Positions 1 to 11,530 of a stretch of DNA of 64,000 nt are shown piece by piece. Positions within the stretch are counted from its first letter, which is position 1. Every line of letters starts with the position of its first letter. This stretch comes from Odontesthes bonariensis (lineage: Eukaryota; Chordata; Actinopteri; Atheriniformes; Atherinopsidae). The translations under genes were made by a program, and so were the position numbers. The notes below the pieces were generated by a model. That model was not told where the DNA came from. It made no database searches and saw only the letters and a list, made by a program, of their open reading frames with translations. The DNA lies in NCBI RefSeq assembly GCF_027942865.1, contig NC_134524.1, positions 7,985,536 to 8,049,535 of the forward strand. The letters are read 5' to 3'.

Positions 1-1489
1 GGTTTGCCTCAAAGTCCCAATTAAAAAGAGTGAATGTAACCCAAAGTAAAGCATCCAGAGATCTGTTAGTTTTTTAAAATTAGCTTTGGAAGGTTTCCTT
101 CATCAGCCGTGGAAATCTCACACTGTGAAGTTAAAAACTCAAAACCAAGAATCAAGTATGAATCCCTGCCCTTCATGGTGGGAAACTGCATGGTCAAAGT
201 CGGAGCAACTACATTTCCCAGTAGGCCATGGGCAAAATGGTCACCAATTGGCTGATTGAAAGCAGCTGAAAGGAAGGAGCTGCTCACTTGCTTCATGGAT
301 CGAACAAGCTGCATGCAGGGAGCAAGCAGCCAAAACTCTCTGCAAGATCTACTCTAGAAGTTGCTCCAACACACCAATGGTCGGTGATTATATTTGTTCT
401 TTTGAAGACTGGTAGAATATTTACCTTGAACTGCTACGTTTGTACCTAGAAGCTTCTTAATTTGATTACTTACCTGTCCTAAATTGTTTGTTAGTGCTAG
501 GGTTAAAGTTGAGCTACTGCAAACTTATTGCAGTTTTGAGCATTAATTGCATTTCAGTGTTTGCTTACTGTGTTTGACAAGTTAGAAGATAAAAGAAAGC
601 TTATGGTTTAATGTTTAAAGTTGAAAAATAATGAATTCAGTTAAATGCAAGGTTAAAGAATAAAAACATGTTTGATTAAAAACTCTTGCTAAAAATTTGA
701 ATTTAGAATGTTAAAAGTTTAAAATGTTTGAGAAAGAGCTGATCTACAAGCCTGTAAAAATACTTACCTTACTGAGCTGATTTAATTAATTCAATTATAC
801 TTACCTTTTTTTTTTTTTTTTTTTAGTTGATTGATTATTGTGAAACCTTGTTTGAAAATACCTGTGTAATTTTGTTGTTAACACTTGTTTCTCTGTGTTC
901 AAAGGTTAACAACCTGATGATTATTCTGAAGATCAACTGGACCAACCAACAAAGAAAAAGTTGGACAATAAAAAGTTGATCAAATTTGGAAATCAAGAGT
1001 TGTCCGCGTGTCCTTTCGGAGTTCAACTGAGTGGGACTTGACACACACATTTGATTTAATTACCATTTCAAGCTCTTATCTGTTTATTATCTGTTTAAAG
1101 AAAGTGAAGAAAAGGGTTTCTATGTTGCCAAAACACACACAAGAAAGACTGTTTTCATTTCACTTAAATTCAATAAAACATTCCACATCTTAATGTTTTA
1201 CTGGCTTTATTATTGATTAAATCATTAGCAGCTTTCCTATGAATTAAAATGCATACATTGCTATGAGAACTTAACATGAGGCATTATACAGAGGCATGAA
1301 TCAGGCTCCTAACGACCAATAGATGGAGACAAACATTTAAAACTGATAGAAATGTATCACATCCATGAAAAGCAAACCTCAAAACAAAATGAATCCCAAA
1401 GAAGATATATATTCAGCTGAGTATATTTAATTGATGTAAGTGTAAAATGTGTAGTTTTAACATTTAACTCACATTCCAAGATTAACCCT
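1..1489. other. AT-rich spacer, no gene recognised
   Basis: No open frame here looks like a conserved protein. The stretch is AT-rich, with a run of about 20 T near 805-825. An AATAAA sits at about 966, shortly before a sequence resembling the R/U5 part of an LTR (about 985-1035). That could be a remnant of an LTR element, but no terminal repeats or coding parts were found, so this is only a guess. The right part may be 3' untranslated sequence of the leftward TRIM-like gene. Confidence 0.4.
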
Positions 1490-1495
1490 TTTTAT
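1490..1495 (-). other. Candidate polyadenylation signal of the TRIM-like gene
   Basis: TTTATT on the + strand reads AATAAA on the minus strand, about 80 bases after the stop codon of the leftward TRIM-like gene. A second AATAAA on the same strand lies at about 1206-1211. Which one is used cannot be told from sequence alone. Confidence 0.4.
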
Positions 1496-1576
1496 TAGTC
1501 TAAATGCATTAACTTGAACAACATCTGCACATCAATCAGTTCAATTCATACTCAGTTATTAGCAGAATCTTAACAG

Positions 1577-3142
1577 TTAGTGAAGTTCACAAACCAGCTC
1601 TGTGGTGAATGGGCCAGGAAACGTTTTTCCACAATTACTGCAATTTGACTGTGAAGAGATTTTATAACCACATGAACACCTCCACTGCTGCTGGGTGCTG
1701 TTCTGAGCATTTGAACACCTCCGCTGCTCCTGAATGCTGTTCAGAGCATTTGAACTCCTCCACTGCAGCTGGGTGCTGTTCTGAGCATTTACCTTCCCCA
1801 GACGGACAAAGGGGACCAGGCCCCTGTTGTTGAGGCTCATCTCAAGTGTGATTATTTCCTCCCTCTGGCACTGTCCAGTTCTGCTGAAGAAGGACAGCGT
1901 GGAAGCAGTAGAGTTCCAAAACACCTCCACTGTTTCAGGTATTGGTGCATCCTTCCCCGGATGTGAGAGTAATTTAGACAAAACCCTGAGATGGTGATGT
2001 CTGACAAATTTAGACATGCGGTTTCGCACTACCATACCTCTTGCATCGGTTCTGACATCATCCTCCGTCATCACACAGCTGAGGCGGTTATCTTCACAGT
2101 GCAGCCCATAGACGGGTCCATTCTCCAGGTTCTGAGCAGACAGCTTATCACACAGTCCAACCATCCAGTCAGACTCTTTGGTGAGACTGATGATCCACCT
2201 CTGTAAGTTAGGAGCTGACTGTGTGCTGCCAATCAGAAAAGTGGCAGAGCATGGTCCCAGCCAGCTGTTGTAGAACACCTTCCTCTGGTCTTTGGACAGT
2301 GAAATGCTGGAAACAGAATTCTGTGGTTCAAAGATCAGATCTGAACCAGTGGCACCGAGCTCCTGGTGGTTTTCAGGGTCAACCAGGGTCAGCAATGATC
2401 CCCAGAAGTGGGACGCTTGCTTCACCATCTTCTCACCGTTCAGTCTGATCTCCTCCATCAGTTTGTCACAGTCGTCTCCCGGCTCCAGCCCTCTTCTCAG
2501 ATCCACAGCTTTGGCCTTCTCCAAATCCTGATGCACCTGAGAATACATCTGCAGGAATCTGAAGGTGTCCTTCTCGTTCTGGGCTGCCTGCATGCTGCTC
2601 CTGCTGGTTCTGATGGACGCCATGCGAGCAGAGACTGAACTCTGGACACTGGTCAGAGAAATATCTCGCAGGTTAGTCACTGCCTCGAGGAGACGAACAC
2701 TACAGCGACCCACCTTTTCTCTTTCACTCTTCTCCCACTTTTCCAGACTGTCAACCTTTTTATTGGTTTTCTCCTGTAAAGCCTGCTGCTCAGCTTTGAG
2801 TTTCTCCACGAGCTCCTTGTGGGCTGTGGAGAAAGTCTTCATATTGTGTAGGCGGTGCTGGTCTTCGATGGCGCAGGAGACACACACACAGGTCATGTCG
2901 TCCAAGCAGTAGTACTCCAGGAGTTTTCCATGCTGAGGACACTTAGTGTCGCCATCCAAAGCCACGGGTTCAGTCAGAGGATGAGTCTGCAGTAACAAAG
3001 GTTTTGTCAGGTGGGCCTGAAGGTGCTGGACGCACATGGAGATCTCACATTTCATGCAGGTCTTCCGTGCTGGTTTCCTGGTCTCGTCCGTGCACATGTC
3101 GCAGAAAATAGTTTGAGGATCCTTTTGCATGTTGTCAGACAT
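1577..3142 (-). CDS. RING-less B-box/coiled-coil/SPRY (TRIM-like) protein
   Basis: A single-exon frame of 521 aa. Residues 14-44 hold a first B-box-like zinc site (C14, C17, C29, C32, C37, H40, H44). Residues 68-99 hold a B-box 2 (C68, H71, C79, C87, C90, H96, H99). A charged coiled coil spans about 103-215. Residues about 250-450 resemble the PRY-SPRY region of fish TRIM16/TRIM25-like proteins. There is no RING, so intrinsic E3 ligase activity is not expected; fish TRIM relatives are often linked to innate immunity, which is only an inference here. The tail is unusual: three 13-residue repeats (about 452-490) followed by a C-x-C...C-x2-C cluster. The start is the first Met of the frame and gives a usual distance to the first B-box. 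The exact orthologue was not recognised. Confidence 0.75.
   Translation of the reverse strand: MSDNMQKDPQTIFCDMCTDETRKPARKTCMKCEISMCVQHLQAHLTKPLLLQTHPLTEPVALDGDTKCPQHGKLLEYYCLDDMTCVCVSCAIEDQHRLHNMKTFSTAHKELVEKLKAEQQALQEKTNKKVDSLEKWEKSEREKVGRCSVRLLEAVTNLRDISLTSVQSSVSARMASIRTSRSSMQAAQNEKDTFRFLQMYSQVHQDLEKAKAVDLRRGLEPGDDCDKLMEEIRLNGEKMVKQASHFWGSLLTLVDPENHQELGATGSDLIFEPQNSVSSISLSKDQRKVFYNSWLGPCSATFLIGSTQSAPNLQRWIISLTKESDWMVGLCDKLSAQNLENGPVYGLHCEDNRLSCVMTEDDVRTDARGMVVRNRMSKFVRHHHLRVLSKLLSHPGKDAPIPETVEVFWNSTASTLSFFSRTGQCQREEIITLEMSLNNRGLVPFVRLGKVNAQNSTQLQWRSSNALNSIQEQRRCSNAQNSTQQQWRCSCGYKISSQSNCSNCGKTFPGPFTTELVCELH
1673..1789 (-). repeat. Three tandem 39-bp units inside the TRIM-like coding frame
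   Basis: Units at 1673-1711, 1712-1750 and 1751-1789 are each exactly 39 bases and about 80-90% alike. They keep the reading frame and encode three 13-residue copies with a core like NAQNSTQ. This coding minisatellite lies just before the C-terminal cysteine cluster. Confidence 0.85.
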
Positions 3143-3545
3143 GTTTTCAAAAGCAGGAAAAATGGAAAAAATCCTTGAATCGGTGGGTCTCTGTTCGCTC
3201 GGTGTTTGCTCTGACAGTTCAAGCTCAGCTCTGAGTCCTCAGCAGTTTCATTTCCTGGCAAATGAACAGCCCACAGTGAGAGCAAATACCTTTTATGGCA
3301 GTTTATTGTTTTTCCCCTTGATAAGCATTACAGTATCTCACCACTTAAAACATAAAAATTGAGCAACAGGCAAAATCAACGTGCAATTGCAAATATAAAA
3401 TGCAACCTTTATCCTAAGACACTTTGGCATTCCTAGTATTTTATAGAAAGAGGTCATGTGAATAATCAGCATAGGTTGTGCCAATACAAGCCAAATAAAT
3501 TAAATCCTTGTTGTCTGAGCCATTGTGCATGTTCATGGATAATTA
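3143..3545. other. Spacer upstream of the TRIM-like gene
   Basis: This probably holds the 5' untranslated region and promoter of the leftward TRIM-like gene. No TATA box or other decisive element was recognised, and no gene is visible. Confidence 0.35.
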
Positions 3546-4503
3546 TTAAAGGTCCTATGGCATGAAAATAAATGGAAGCTTTTATATATTTTTATAGGCT
3601 TTAGTGGTCCCCTAATACTGTATCTGAGTTTTTTTCCCAAAAATTCTGCCTTGGTGCAGAATTACAGCGAGTCCCAAAAATGAGCTTTCCTTAGGATCCT
3701 TAGAATGAGCTGTTTAGTGGGGGTGTGGCCTTACTTACGCCCGTGGTACCTTGCGCAAATGTTTTGTGAATCGCTATGGCACGTAGATGGCACGGCAGCC
3801 CTATGCCGTAAAACTAGCGAAACCTGTTGAAATGAGCTTACTTTGACAATATGACGAACTAGTTAGTGAACAACTCTCCTAACACAGTCAAACATCAAGC
3901 AAGTGCTACACAAGACACAGCAAAAAAGGCGTGCGTGAAGGGGAAAGCAGGATTTTGACATTGTCATCTGATTGCTCTGGTTTGCAAAGATGCACGTAGC
4001 GCGAGTCATTTCAATCAGGGGAAAGGCAGATATCGTGCGCGCCATAAGACCAACAGCAGGACGGCTATCAAAACAACAAATAAGTACACAACACTCGCGT
4101 TACAGTAAATGAGGTGTCCACTTGCATACCTCATGCTATTTACCGTTACATTAGTGACAGTGACCGAGCTATTAGCTGCAGAGCTAACGACACAGACAGA
4201 CTGACCGTTTTGACTCTGGAACCATGAATGAATCATTATCCTGATGAAATGCATTGAATTTGCGGATTCATTCTTCTTCAGGAAGCTTGAAGTAGGGGGT
4301 TTTGGTCTAAAATGAGCGAGCTAACCATCTCATGGGCATGCAAACACCTCCAACAGCCCAGTTGACAGAGATAAGTGCTTGCAGATGCTATTAGCTGCAT
4401 AGCTAACCGTTAGCTAACGTTAGCTGCTAACGATACAAACCCTTTCCTGTGGTAACAAGCTATGTAACTATACTGTACATACAGGAAAGCAACACAATAA
4501 TAA

Positions 4504-6375
4504 GCCGCTTTCGGACAGACCGTTCTAAGAAAGTAGTTATCAGAACTACCCTCCTCGAATTTCGTTCTGATAACTATCCTTCCCCAGCGGAACTGTTTCA
4601 GTCTGCATTCGCACATGAGTCGGGACCTGATAGGGACTGATGCGCCGCGCGCAGCCGTCTGCTTCAGTGACGTGTTAGCCGTTAGCCGTTTAGCGCTACA
4701 TTCAAACACAAAACAAAACGGTAAAAGTAATGAGAGTAGAAAAAACACCACCAAGAAGCTAATATGGAGAGCGGGGAGGCCACTGTGTTTATGGTCTGCA
4801 TGATGGTGATATTAATCATGGACAATCACATCAGGCGTCTAATATCGAGTCTGGAAGAGCTCACAGAGAGAGTCAGGAGACGATACTTTTTTATTTCATG
4901 AAGGAAGAAAGGAGAGCAGCGCTGCAGACAAATGAGACCAGTGTAAGTTTAACTTATTAAACACCCGCCGGGAAACATTTTAGCCGTGATAGCATGACAT
5001 GGGGCGTAGCTACCGACCACCAAACACCTCTGCCAGATTAGTTCTATAGAACTATGAAAAGACCCGACCTCGTAGCCTGATAAACCAGCCTAAATGGATT
5101 GGATGTCTAATTTAGTCTGGCACCGATCAATGGATACAACGGAACATTGTTGATGAGCACAACCCGTTGTCTTTCAAACCGCGTCTGTGCCTATAGGCCA
5201 ACGCTCTGACCAATCAGCGCAACTGACTGTGACGTAGTAAGCGCGACAGAAAGCTTTGGTGGGAGGGGACTCTTCCAAAACTGATGCCAAGCACAGATTC
5301 TATAATAGGACAGATACGCCACTCACGGTGCATTTCCGGTTTCCAACGAGGCGATTTTGGTTGCAGTTCCACCCTCTTTCCACGTGGGGCGCCCAATTTT
5401 GGAGACCAGAATGAATGGAGTCCTATGGAGCTATACGCCCTTTCGTGCCCTTATCTCAAGATATAATTTTTTCTCTAGTAATTCGAATGTTGTTTTCGAA
5501 AAAGGGTGTTTAGAAAATTCCCATGGCTGAGTTTTAGATTTTTAGAGCCACTCATTTGCTTAAAAAAAGGATTTGAAGTGTATATGACGTCATACATAGC
5601 TGGTCGACCAGCTGTCATTAGCACAATGCTAGCGCGTTGTGGACAACAAGAAGCCAACCAGTAAGAAATCAAAGCGATATATGTACTCGTTCAGTAGATT
5701 TTTTACTTGAAACCCATGTTGAGCTCTCAGAAACTACATTCAAATCTGAGCGCTCTTGAGGAGACTTAGGTGAAACTGACCATTTGTAGCATCTAGCTCC
5801 ATAGGGCCCCATTCATTCTGGTCTCCACCGACGCTCCCAGTGGAATTCTGGTGGAACTGCAGCCAAAAAGCCAGTACAATGGGGCTTAATACAGAGTGGC
5901 AAGGCTGTTCGTTATAATGGCTGTGTGCCAAGGCTGAATCAAACGAGCACTGTTCCATTGCCGCCGCCATCTTTCTTGTTGTGCTTTCGCTGTCTATGTT
6001 CGCTTCCACTGCCCAACGTCGCACTGCTCTGTCGTCACTCCCTCAAAACCCCGCACCAGAACCCTCTGGCCCGCCCGCGTTGATTCAAAACACATCTCTG
6101 CGTTGTGATTGGTTTAGTTGCCATCTGCCAGATTCAGGGCAGTATTTTCAAAATGACAAGTGGATCGAGGCCAGACCCAACCGCAGGCAAAACATTTTGC
6201 CGTCCAGCAGTTGGCGCTGGTTTTCCAGGCTACCGACCTCGGAGAAGGAGCTAAATAGTTATAGGAACTAAGGGAGAAAGCCCCGAGTTCCTGTATGTCC
6301 GAACACGGGAGAAAACGGCCCCGCGGATTAAAAGGTTATTAGAACTGCCAAAGGTTCCTACAGTCCGAAAGCGGC
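4504..6375. mobile_element. Second-level nested DNA element with 13-bp inverted ends
   Basis: GCCGCTTTCGGAC at 4504-4516 is matched by its reverse complement at 6363-6375. Similarity between the two flanks continues weakly inward. A short frame at about 4762-4900 begins MESGEATVFMVCMMV and is soon broken. It looks like the decayed first exon of a transposon gene, but the family was not identified. Flanking bases do not give a clear target-site duplication. Confidence 0.5.
5343..5890. repeat. Innermost imperfect inverted repeat
   Basis: The left arm (about 5343-5445) and right arm (about 5783-5890) are imperfect reverse complements, roughly 75% alike. A near-identical core reads GACCAGAATGAATGG on the outward strand of each arm. 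The arms are separated by about 340 bases, consistent with a foldback element inserted into the surrounding element. Confidence 0.55.
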
Positions 6376-7000
6376 CATAGAAGGAGGAGCTGAGCCAGAA
6401 GGCGAAGCTCTCGATTTACCGGTCAATCTATGTTCCTACCCTCACCTATGGTCACGAGCTGTGGGTAGTGACCGAGAGAATGAGATCGCGAATACAAGCG
6501 GCCAAATGGTGTCTGGGCTCTCCCTTACTGGGCTCGGTATTGGCCCAAGTTCTGGAAACATTCGTCGGTGAAATGTTTGGCGCACACACACACACAAATC
6601 TCTTCGGTTCTGTCGTCACTTTCCCAGAAAAAACTAAATCTGTCCACTGGCTCTTTAGAGGTTCTGATGCAGGAGCTCTAAACAGATTTTTTACATCCAT
6701 GTACAGCGCAATGAGCTGTCCAAAGAGCTGTGGGCGGGGAAAGGCAGTTTTGGCATAGCCATATATGGGCTCTGGGAGGAAAAAACCTCCATGTCATAAG
6801 CGGCGCCCACGTCATAGAGGCAGCTTTCCCGATCAGGCCATCTGCATGGTCACATTTCCCAAGGCGGAGCATAATTTCCAGTGCATGGTTTAGGTCTATC
6901 GTCATTTTTAGCCACTGGGGGACCGCAGGGAGACCAGAGGAACTCATATTAATGTTAGACAACCTTAAAAAGTGAAAATTTCATGCCATAGGACCTTTAA

Positions 7001-7879
7001 TTTGGTGGTACATGGACAGAAGCAGTTAAATACATGAAGGTTCAATAACAGCTGGGATTTATTGGGACTCACATGGGAACACAGACAGGATCATGTGGTC
7101 ATCCATCTGTTGAGTTATAAATCAGAAAGTTTGGCTTGAATGTTGTACATGGGTCTAAACTAATTTCTCCTTAGCCTGGTCATCTTGTGTTTTTTGAATA
7201 GTGATAGTGACCAAACCTTTTCATTAAGGTGGCCTATTCTTTGGCCCATGCAATCATTTCCCCTACAGAATGGTGTCTGTATTCGATGCAGTGCTGTCTG
7301 ACCCACCAAAATTCAACTTTACTCTCATCCCACACACAAAGATTTCTCCAGATTCTCTGAATCTTATATTATATTTGATCACAAATCTCTCAATTCTTTC
7401 CAGTGTCACTTTGACTAAATGTTCATCTTAAATGTTGTTGAACTATTTCCATTTTTGTTTGCTTTTATTCTTTTCTCAATTTATTTTAATATGAGCTGCT
7501 GGCATATTTAGAAATGAATATTTTATTCTCCCCTAACATTTCTCAGTTTACGTTTATTGATCTACAATTGCCAACATGGAGTGAAATACATATAATGACA
7601 ACAATGGTTTATTCACCTTTTACAAACCATCCTAACGTGAAAAAAAATGTAATTGTTCATGCAATCTGATCTGAAAGTAAATTGGTTCAATTTAAAGTAT
7701 TTTCTGTTGTAATTCGTCCTGTATTTGAACCATGTAATCAGAAAAACAGGACATAGATATCCCATTTTATACATTTTATGGATGTATCACAAACTGAATT
7801 GCTGTAGATGTGACAGGTTTATAGTTTAAATAGTTTATATTAGTGATTTTTAATGTACATTTAATGTAAATTTCTTTCA
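7001..7879. other. AT-rich spacer
   Basis: AT-rich sequence between the nested element and the LINE fragment. No gene, RNA or clear repeat was recognised. Confidence 0.4.
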
Positions 7880-8215
7880 ATAAACATGGAGAAGCAGCAT
7901 TTAGCTGTTATGCTGCAAACAAGTGGAACAAACTGCCAGTGGAGATTAAACTTTCACCAAATGGAGACATTTTTAAATCCAGGTTAAAAACATTTATTTT
8001 CTCATGTGTCTATGCATGAAATCTGCACGCTATCTTTGAACTTATCTAGACAGTTGCTTGTTTTTAAATTCATTTAAATGATTTTATTTGTTTCTCTTTA
8101 TATTCTTTTATGTATTTTAATGCTTCTTCCACTCCCTGCTGCAATGCTTTTATTTTGTGTGAAGCACTTTGAACTGTTTGTACATAAAATGTGCTATATA
8201 AATAAATTTGATTTG
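7880..8215 (+). mobile_element. L2-like LINE 3' end
   Basis: The 5' part encodes the last residues of a LINE reverse-transcriptase ORF ([19 protein letters not shown], then a short conserved tail and a stop). It is followed by a 3' tail ending in GTGCTATATAAATAAATTTG. The same sequence, in either orientation, recurs at about 21474-22486 and 56890-57437. It is a 5'-truncated copy without coding capacity. Assignment to the L2/CR1-type group rests on the recurring C-terminal motif. Confidence 0.75.
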
Positions 8216-10021
8216 ATAAATTCCAAACCAAAACTAAATAAGGTAAAATTGTCATATTTTCATTTATAATTAACAAATAAGTAGTTCATGCTTAAAAAAA
8301 TGGTTAAACAATTATGAGAATCGTTAGTTGTCAAAGGTAACCGAAACTGCGCAGAGAGCTAGCTAAACTTTCCAACTGACGTTAGCGCTAATGCTAACAG
8401 ACCAACGGCTGCGGGAAAGGCGCTGAATCAAATAAAGGAAGGTAATCAATATTTATTACGCTGGCTGGTTTAGTGGAAGTGTAGTCTAGTGCAGTCACTG
8501 CAGGCTCAATTCGATTTGTTAGGAGGATCACACAATAAGTTAATAATTTACACAAGACAATGTCGGAGATTAACTAGCAAGATTTTGAGGCAAGTTAGTT
8601 TTAGCCCACACCCTTTTATTGATTTCGTGTCGTTTAATCAATGTTTTAATTGTTATCAAATGGTTTATTTGTGTGTCGTCTTCCACCAGCAAAGATGCTT
8701 AACTTTACACATACTCCATTATTAGGCAAGGCAATGCAATTTTATTTATAGAGCACAATTCATACACAAGGCAATTCAAAGTGCTTCACATCTATATAAA
8801 ATCACAAGAAGGGAATAAAATCATTAAAAAGAATTAAAAAATAATAAAATAATTTAAAAATAAATAAATAATAATAAAAAAATTAAAAAAATGTAAAAAC
8901 CCATTAAAAATAATCATTAATTAATTACTTTAAAAGTGAAGAGTGCAGATAAAATACTTTCAGTTGTCGTATGCACAGCCAAAAAGGTGTAAATAAGGTG
9001 ACTTTCATATGCGGTGGCTGGTGTTTTAAGTAATTTTTTGATTTTCACACAGAAATTACACCAACAACCAATAATGGAGTTCAGTAGAGCTGTAGCTGTG
9101 GTGGAGAACATCAGCTCATGGTTTTTCATTAAATACTCCTGAATACATCAGTAGCTTGGGCATTTTTGAAGAAATTGAATTGAAGAATTATTACTTATCA
9201 AAAGGAGAAAACATAGAACACCGTAAATGCGTGATATTTGGTTGAGGAGACAGTTCATAACTACATTACTTTGATAGGAATTTGTCACAGAGTCAAAAGA
9301 CATTCAGAGAAATGCAGAAAATATCAACAAACAGTCAAAACAACCTCAAAGATGCAAAAAAAACAACCACAGCGACATTAAACTGCCCCAAAACAGGCAA
9401 AACTACCACAATTAAAACACAACAGGACAACAAAGACACTCTTAATTAGCACAATAATACATATGACCACTGAAACAACCAAAAAAGATGCTTAACAACG
9501 AACTAAAAACTCAAAACAACCACGTGAGATGGGCAAAAAATGCTAAGACACTGAAACAACAATGAAGAAACTCAAAACAACCACAAATTACCTGAAAATG
9601 ACCACACGGACAGACAAAAATCCCACAAAGAGAGAGAAAAGGTAACAAAGACACCCCAAAACGAACCCAGAAGGAAACAAATAACTCCCACTCATGAGAC
9701 TCCAAATGCTTTCTGTGAGTTAGAAGCTGATAAATACTTTTGGATTTTATTTTGAGTGTATTCTGTTTTATTCCTAGCTTTGTTTGATGGGAGGCCCACA
9801 GTCCCTGACTTTGAAAACCCCAAATCTTTGATAAAAAGCATGGACTTATTTTGCAGTGTAGTCCAGAGCAACCAGGCTCAGTGACAGGTAACAGAGTTGT
9901 GTCCTCTGACGGTGACACTCATGAACTCAGTTCGATAAAACAGTAAAATACTATAATAAACTACAGCATTGTTACAAACTTTTCTTTTTGTCTGCTCTTT
10001 CCTGAAGCCGTTCCCACTAAA
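8216..10021. other. Spacer and probable homez 5' region
   Basis: At about 8330-8441 a more GC-rich stretch ends in a plausible donor (GGAAG/GTAATC) and could be a non-coding first exon of homez. A matching acceptor (CTTTCCTGAAG) lies just before the homez ATG. At 8725-8800 there is a short reverse fragment of a LINE 3' end, followed by A-rich low-complexity sequence to about 8910. A degenerate A/C-rich minisatellite covers about 9290-9660. The rest holds nothing recognised. Confidence 0.35.
9290..9660. repeat. Degenerate A/C-rich minisatellite
   Basis: Variants of a unit near CTCAAAACAACCACAAAGA recur irregularly across the stretch, separated by related A-rich words. Units are too diverged to give a fixed period by eye. 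It lies upstream of homez. Confidence 0.5.
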
Positions 10022-11380
10022 ATGAGGCAGTTTGCTGATGGATGGCTCCCCGGGGCCACACAAAGGACACCTTCATCGGACATCGCAGCTGCCCCCATGA
10101 CCCCCAACAGCCCAGTGTGTCTGCCCCTGGTCTCTGAGAGTAAGAAGCTCATATGGGTGCACTCAGACCAGATCGATTTACAGCTGAACGGTGCAGCAGA
10201 GCTGGACAAGGCCTTCGACCGGTTTCCTTATCTGACACACGAGCAGACCGCCGCACTGGCGCAGCGCTGCTCCCTGCACCCGGACCAGGTGAGGGTGTGG
10301 TTCATGGCACAGAGGCTGCGCCATGGCATCAGCTGGGACTATCACGACATCCGTGAGGTATGGAGCAAGTTCCAATCCAGTCAGGGAGGGGCAGAGGGAC
10401 CTGAAGAGATGGAAAATGGGATGGAGGGAGACGAGAAGCAGAAAGAGACGGAAAATACAACAGAGTGTGGTGGGAAGAAGGCAAAAGAGAGTAAAATCAT
10501 AGGGCAAGATGTAACGGTTACTGATAAGCTGGAGGAGATGAAGAAAGAGGAGAATCGAAGCGTGGAAGGAGACAAAAGAAAGCGTAAAAGGATGGCAGCG
10601 ATGGAGAAGATGGGGCAGAAGAAAACGAAGGGTATCACTGAGAGAGCAACTAAAGTGGAAGCAAAGAGCGATAAAGACGAGAGCAAGGGGCAAAAACGCG
10701 TCAAGTCGGAGGGCGCCGGGAAAAAGAAGAGCGGGAGGAAAAGACAGATTTCCACCCAAGAGAGGCCAGCCCACAACGTGCCTGCGGGCGCTGATTCTCT
10801 GCTCTGTCTTCAGCCGGCTGACAACAGCCCAGATGTTCTCCTGACCCCTGTGAGCGGCGGCCTTCAGGGGGAAACACCAGGGCCGTCCGGGCTGATGGGA
10901 GATCTGCTCATAGACGCGGCGAACCGCAGCGTTTTGGTCTCCGATGCCAGCGAACTTAACGAGCTCGCAGAAGGCAACATCGTTGGCGATGATCTACCCG
11001 CCGTCGCCCGACAGCAGAGCTCCGGGGGTGAACACGCAGCCCCGCGCCGGTACCGCTGCAACGCAAAGACGCACTCTCAGCTGACGATGCTGAGGGTGGC
11101 TTTCCTGCGCTGCCAGTATCCGGACAGTGAGCAATACAGGCAGCTGGTGGCGGTGATTGGCGTCCCTCGCCACGTTTTGGTCCAGTGGTACGGCGACATG
11201 CGCTACTACATCAAGAGGTCGATGCCCCGCTGGATGAACGAGGAGCAGCACAGGCAGGTGCTGGCCAGCGTCAGGTATCGGCAGTACGTGAGCGCGCTGG
11301 CGAAGGAGCAGCAAAGGCCGACGAGTGGCGAGGCGATGGCGCTCGAGGGGAAAGAGAGCGCGGCGCCGTCTCTTCGCTAG
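10022..11380 (+). CDS. homez: Homez, homeobox and leucine zipper protein
   Basis: A 452-aa frame on one exon; the human gene is also essentially single-exon in its coding part. Homez is a nuclear, atypical homeodomain protein presumed to bind DNA. The first homeodomain spans about residues 45-110, with recognition helix DQVRVWFMAQRLR; the FMAQRLR...GISW motif is diagnostic. A Lys/Glu-rich linker (about 120-245) contains basic clusters likely to be nuclear localisation signals. The second homeodomain lies at about 342-402 (RRYRCNAKTHSQL ... VLVQWYGDMRYYIKR). The third homeodomain and the acidic tail of the 550-aa human protein were not found. The start is the first in-frame ATG. The human protein begins a similar distance before its CLP motif. 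It is convergent with cideb. Confidence 0.92.
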   Translation: MRQFADGWLPGATQRTPSSDIAAAPMTPNSPVCLPLVSESKKLIWVHSDQIDLQLNGAAELDKAFDRFPYLTHEQTAALAQRCSLHPDQVRVWFMAQRLRHGISWDYHDIREVWSKFQSSQGGAEGPEEMENGMEGDEKQKETENTTECGGKKAKESKIIGQDVTVTDKLEEMKKEENRSVEGDKRKRKRMAAMEKMGQKKTKGITERATKVEAKSDKDESKGQKRVKSEGAGKKKSGRKRQISTQERPAHNVPAGADSLLCLQPADNSPDVLLTPVSGGLQGETPGPSGLMGDLLIDAANRSVLVSDASELNELAEGNIVGDDLPAVARQQSSGGEHAAPRRYRCNAKTHSQLTMLRVAFLRCQYPDSEQYRQLVAVIGVPRHVLVQWYGDMRYYIKRSMPRWMNEEQHRQVLASVRYRQYVSALAKEQQRPTSGEAMALEGKESAAPSLR

Positions 11381-11524
11381 AGCAGACTCTGAATCCTCGT
11401 GTTCAGAAAAGACGGCCCCTTTACGACGGCTCAGCGTGTTCGTTGGTGTTGAGAGATTAACAAGTCAGGATGCAGTTTGACTCTGACGCAAAGTGTTTGT
11501 TTTTTTTTGTTTATTTGCCGTTCA

Positions 11525-11530
11525 AATAAA
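11525..11530 (+). other. homez: Candidate homez polyadenylation signal
   Basis: AATAAA about 145 bases after the homez stop codon, in the gap between the convergent homez and cideb genes. Confidence 0.6.

Larger units (their letters stand above)
3546..7000. mobile_element. 3.45-kb TTAA-flanked DNA element with nested insertions
   Basis: The left end reads TTAAAGGTCCTATGGCATGA at 3546. The right end at 6979-7000 is its reverse complement, identical over about 22 bases. TTAA lies at both outer ends, as expected for Kolobok- or piggyBac-type insertion. The interiors next to the two ends differ, so the element looks composite. Inside lie a second pair of inverted ends (4504/6375) and a palindrome (about 5343-5890). 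No intact transposase was found, so this appears to be a non-autonomous element enlarged by later insertions. The superfamily assignment is inferred from the target site only. Confidence 0.7.
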
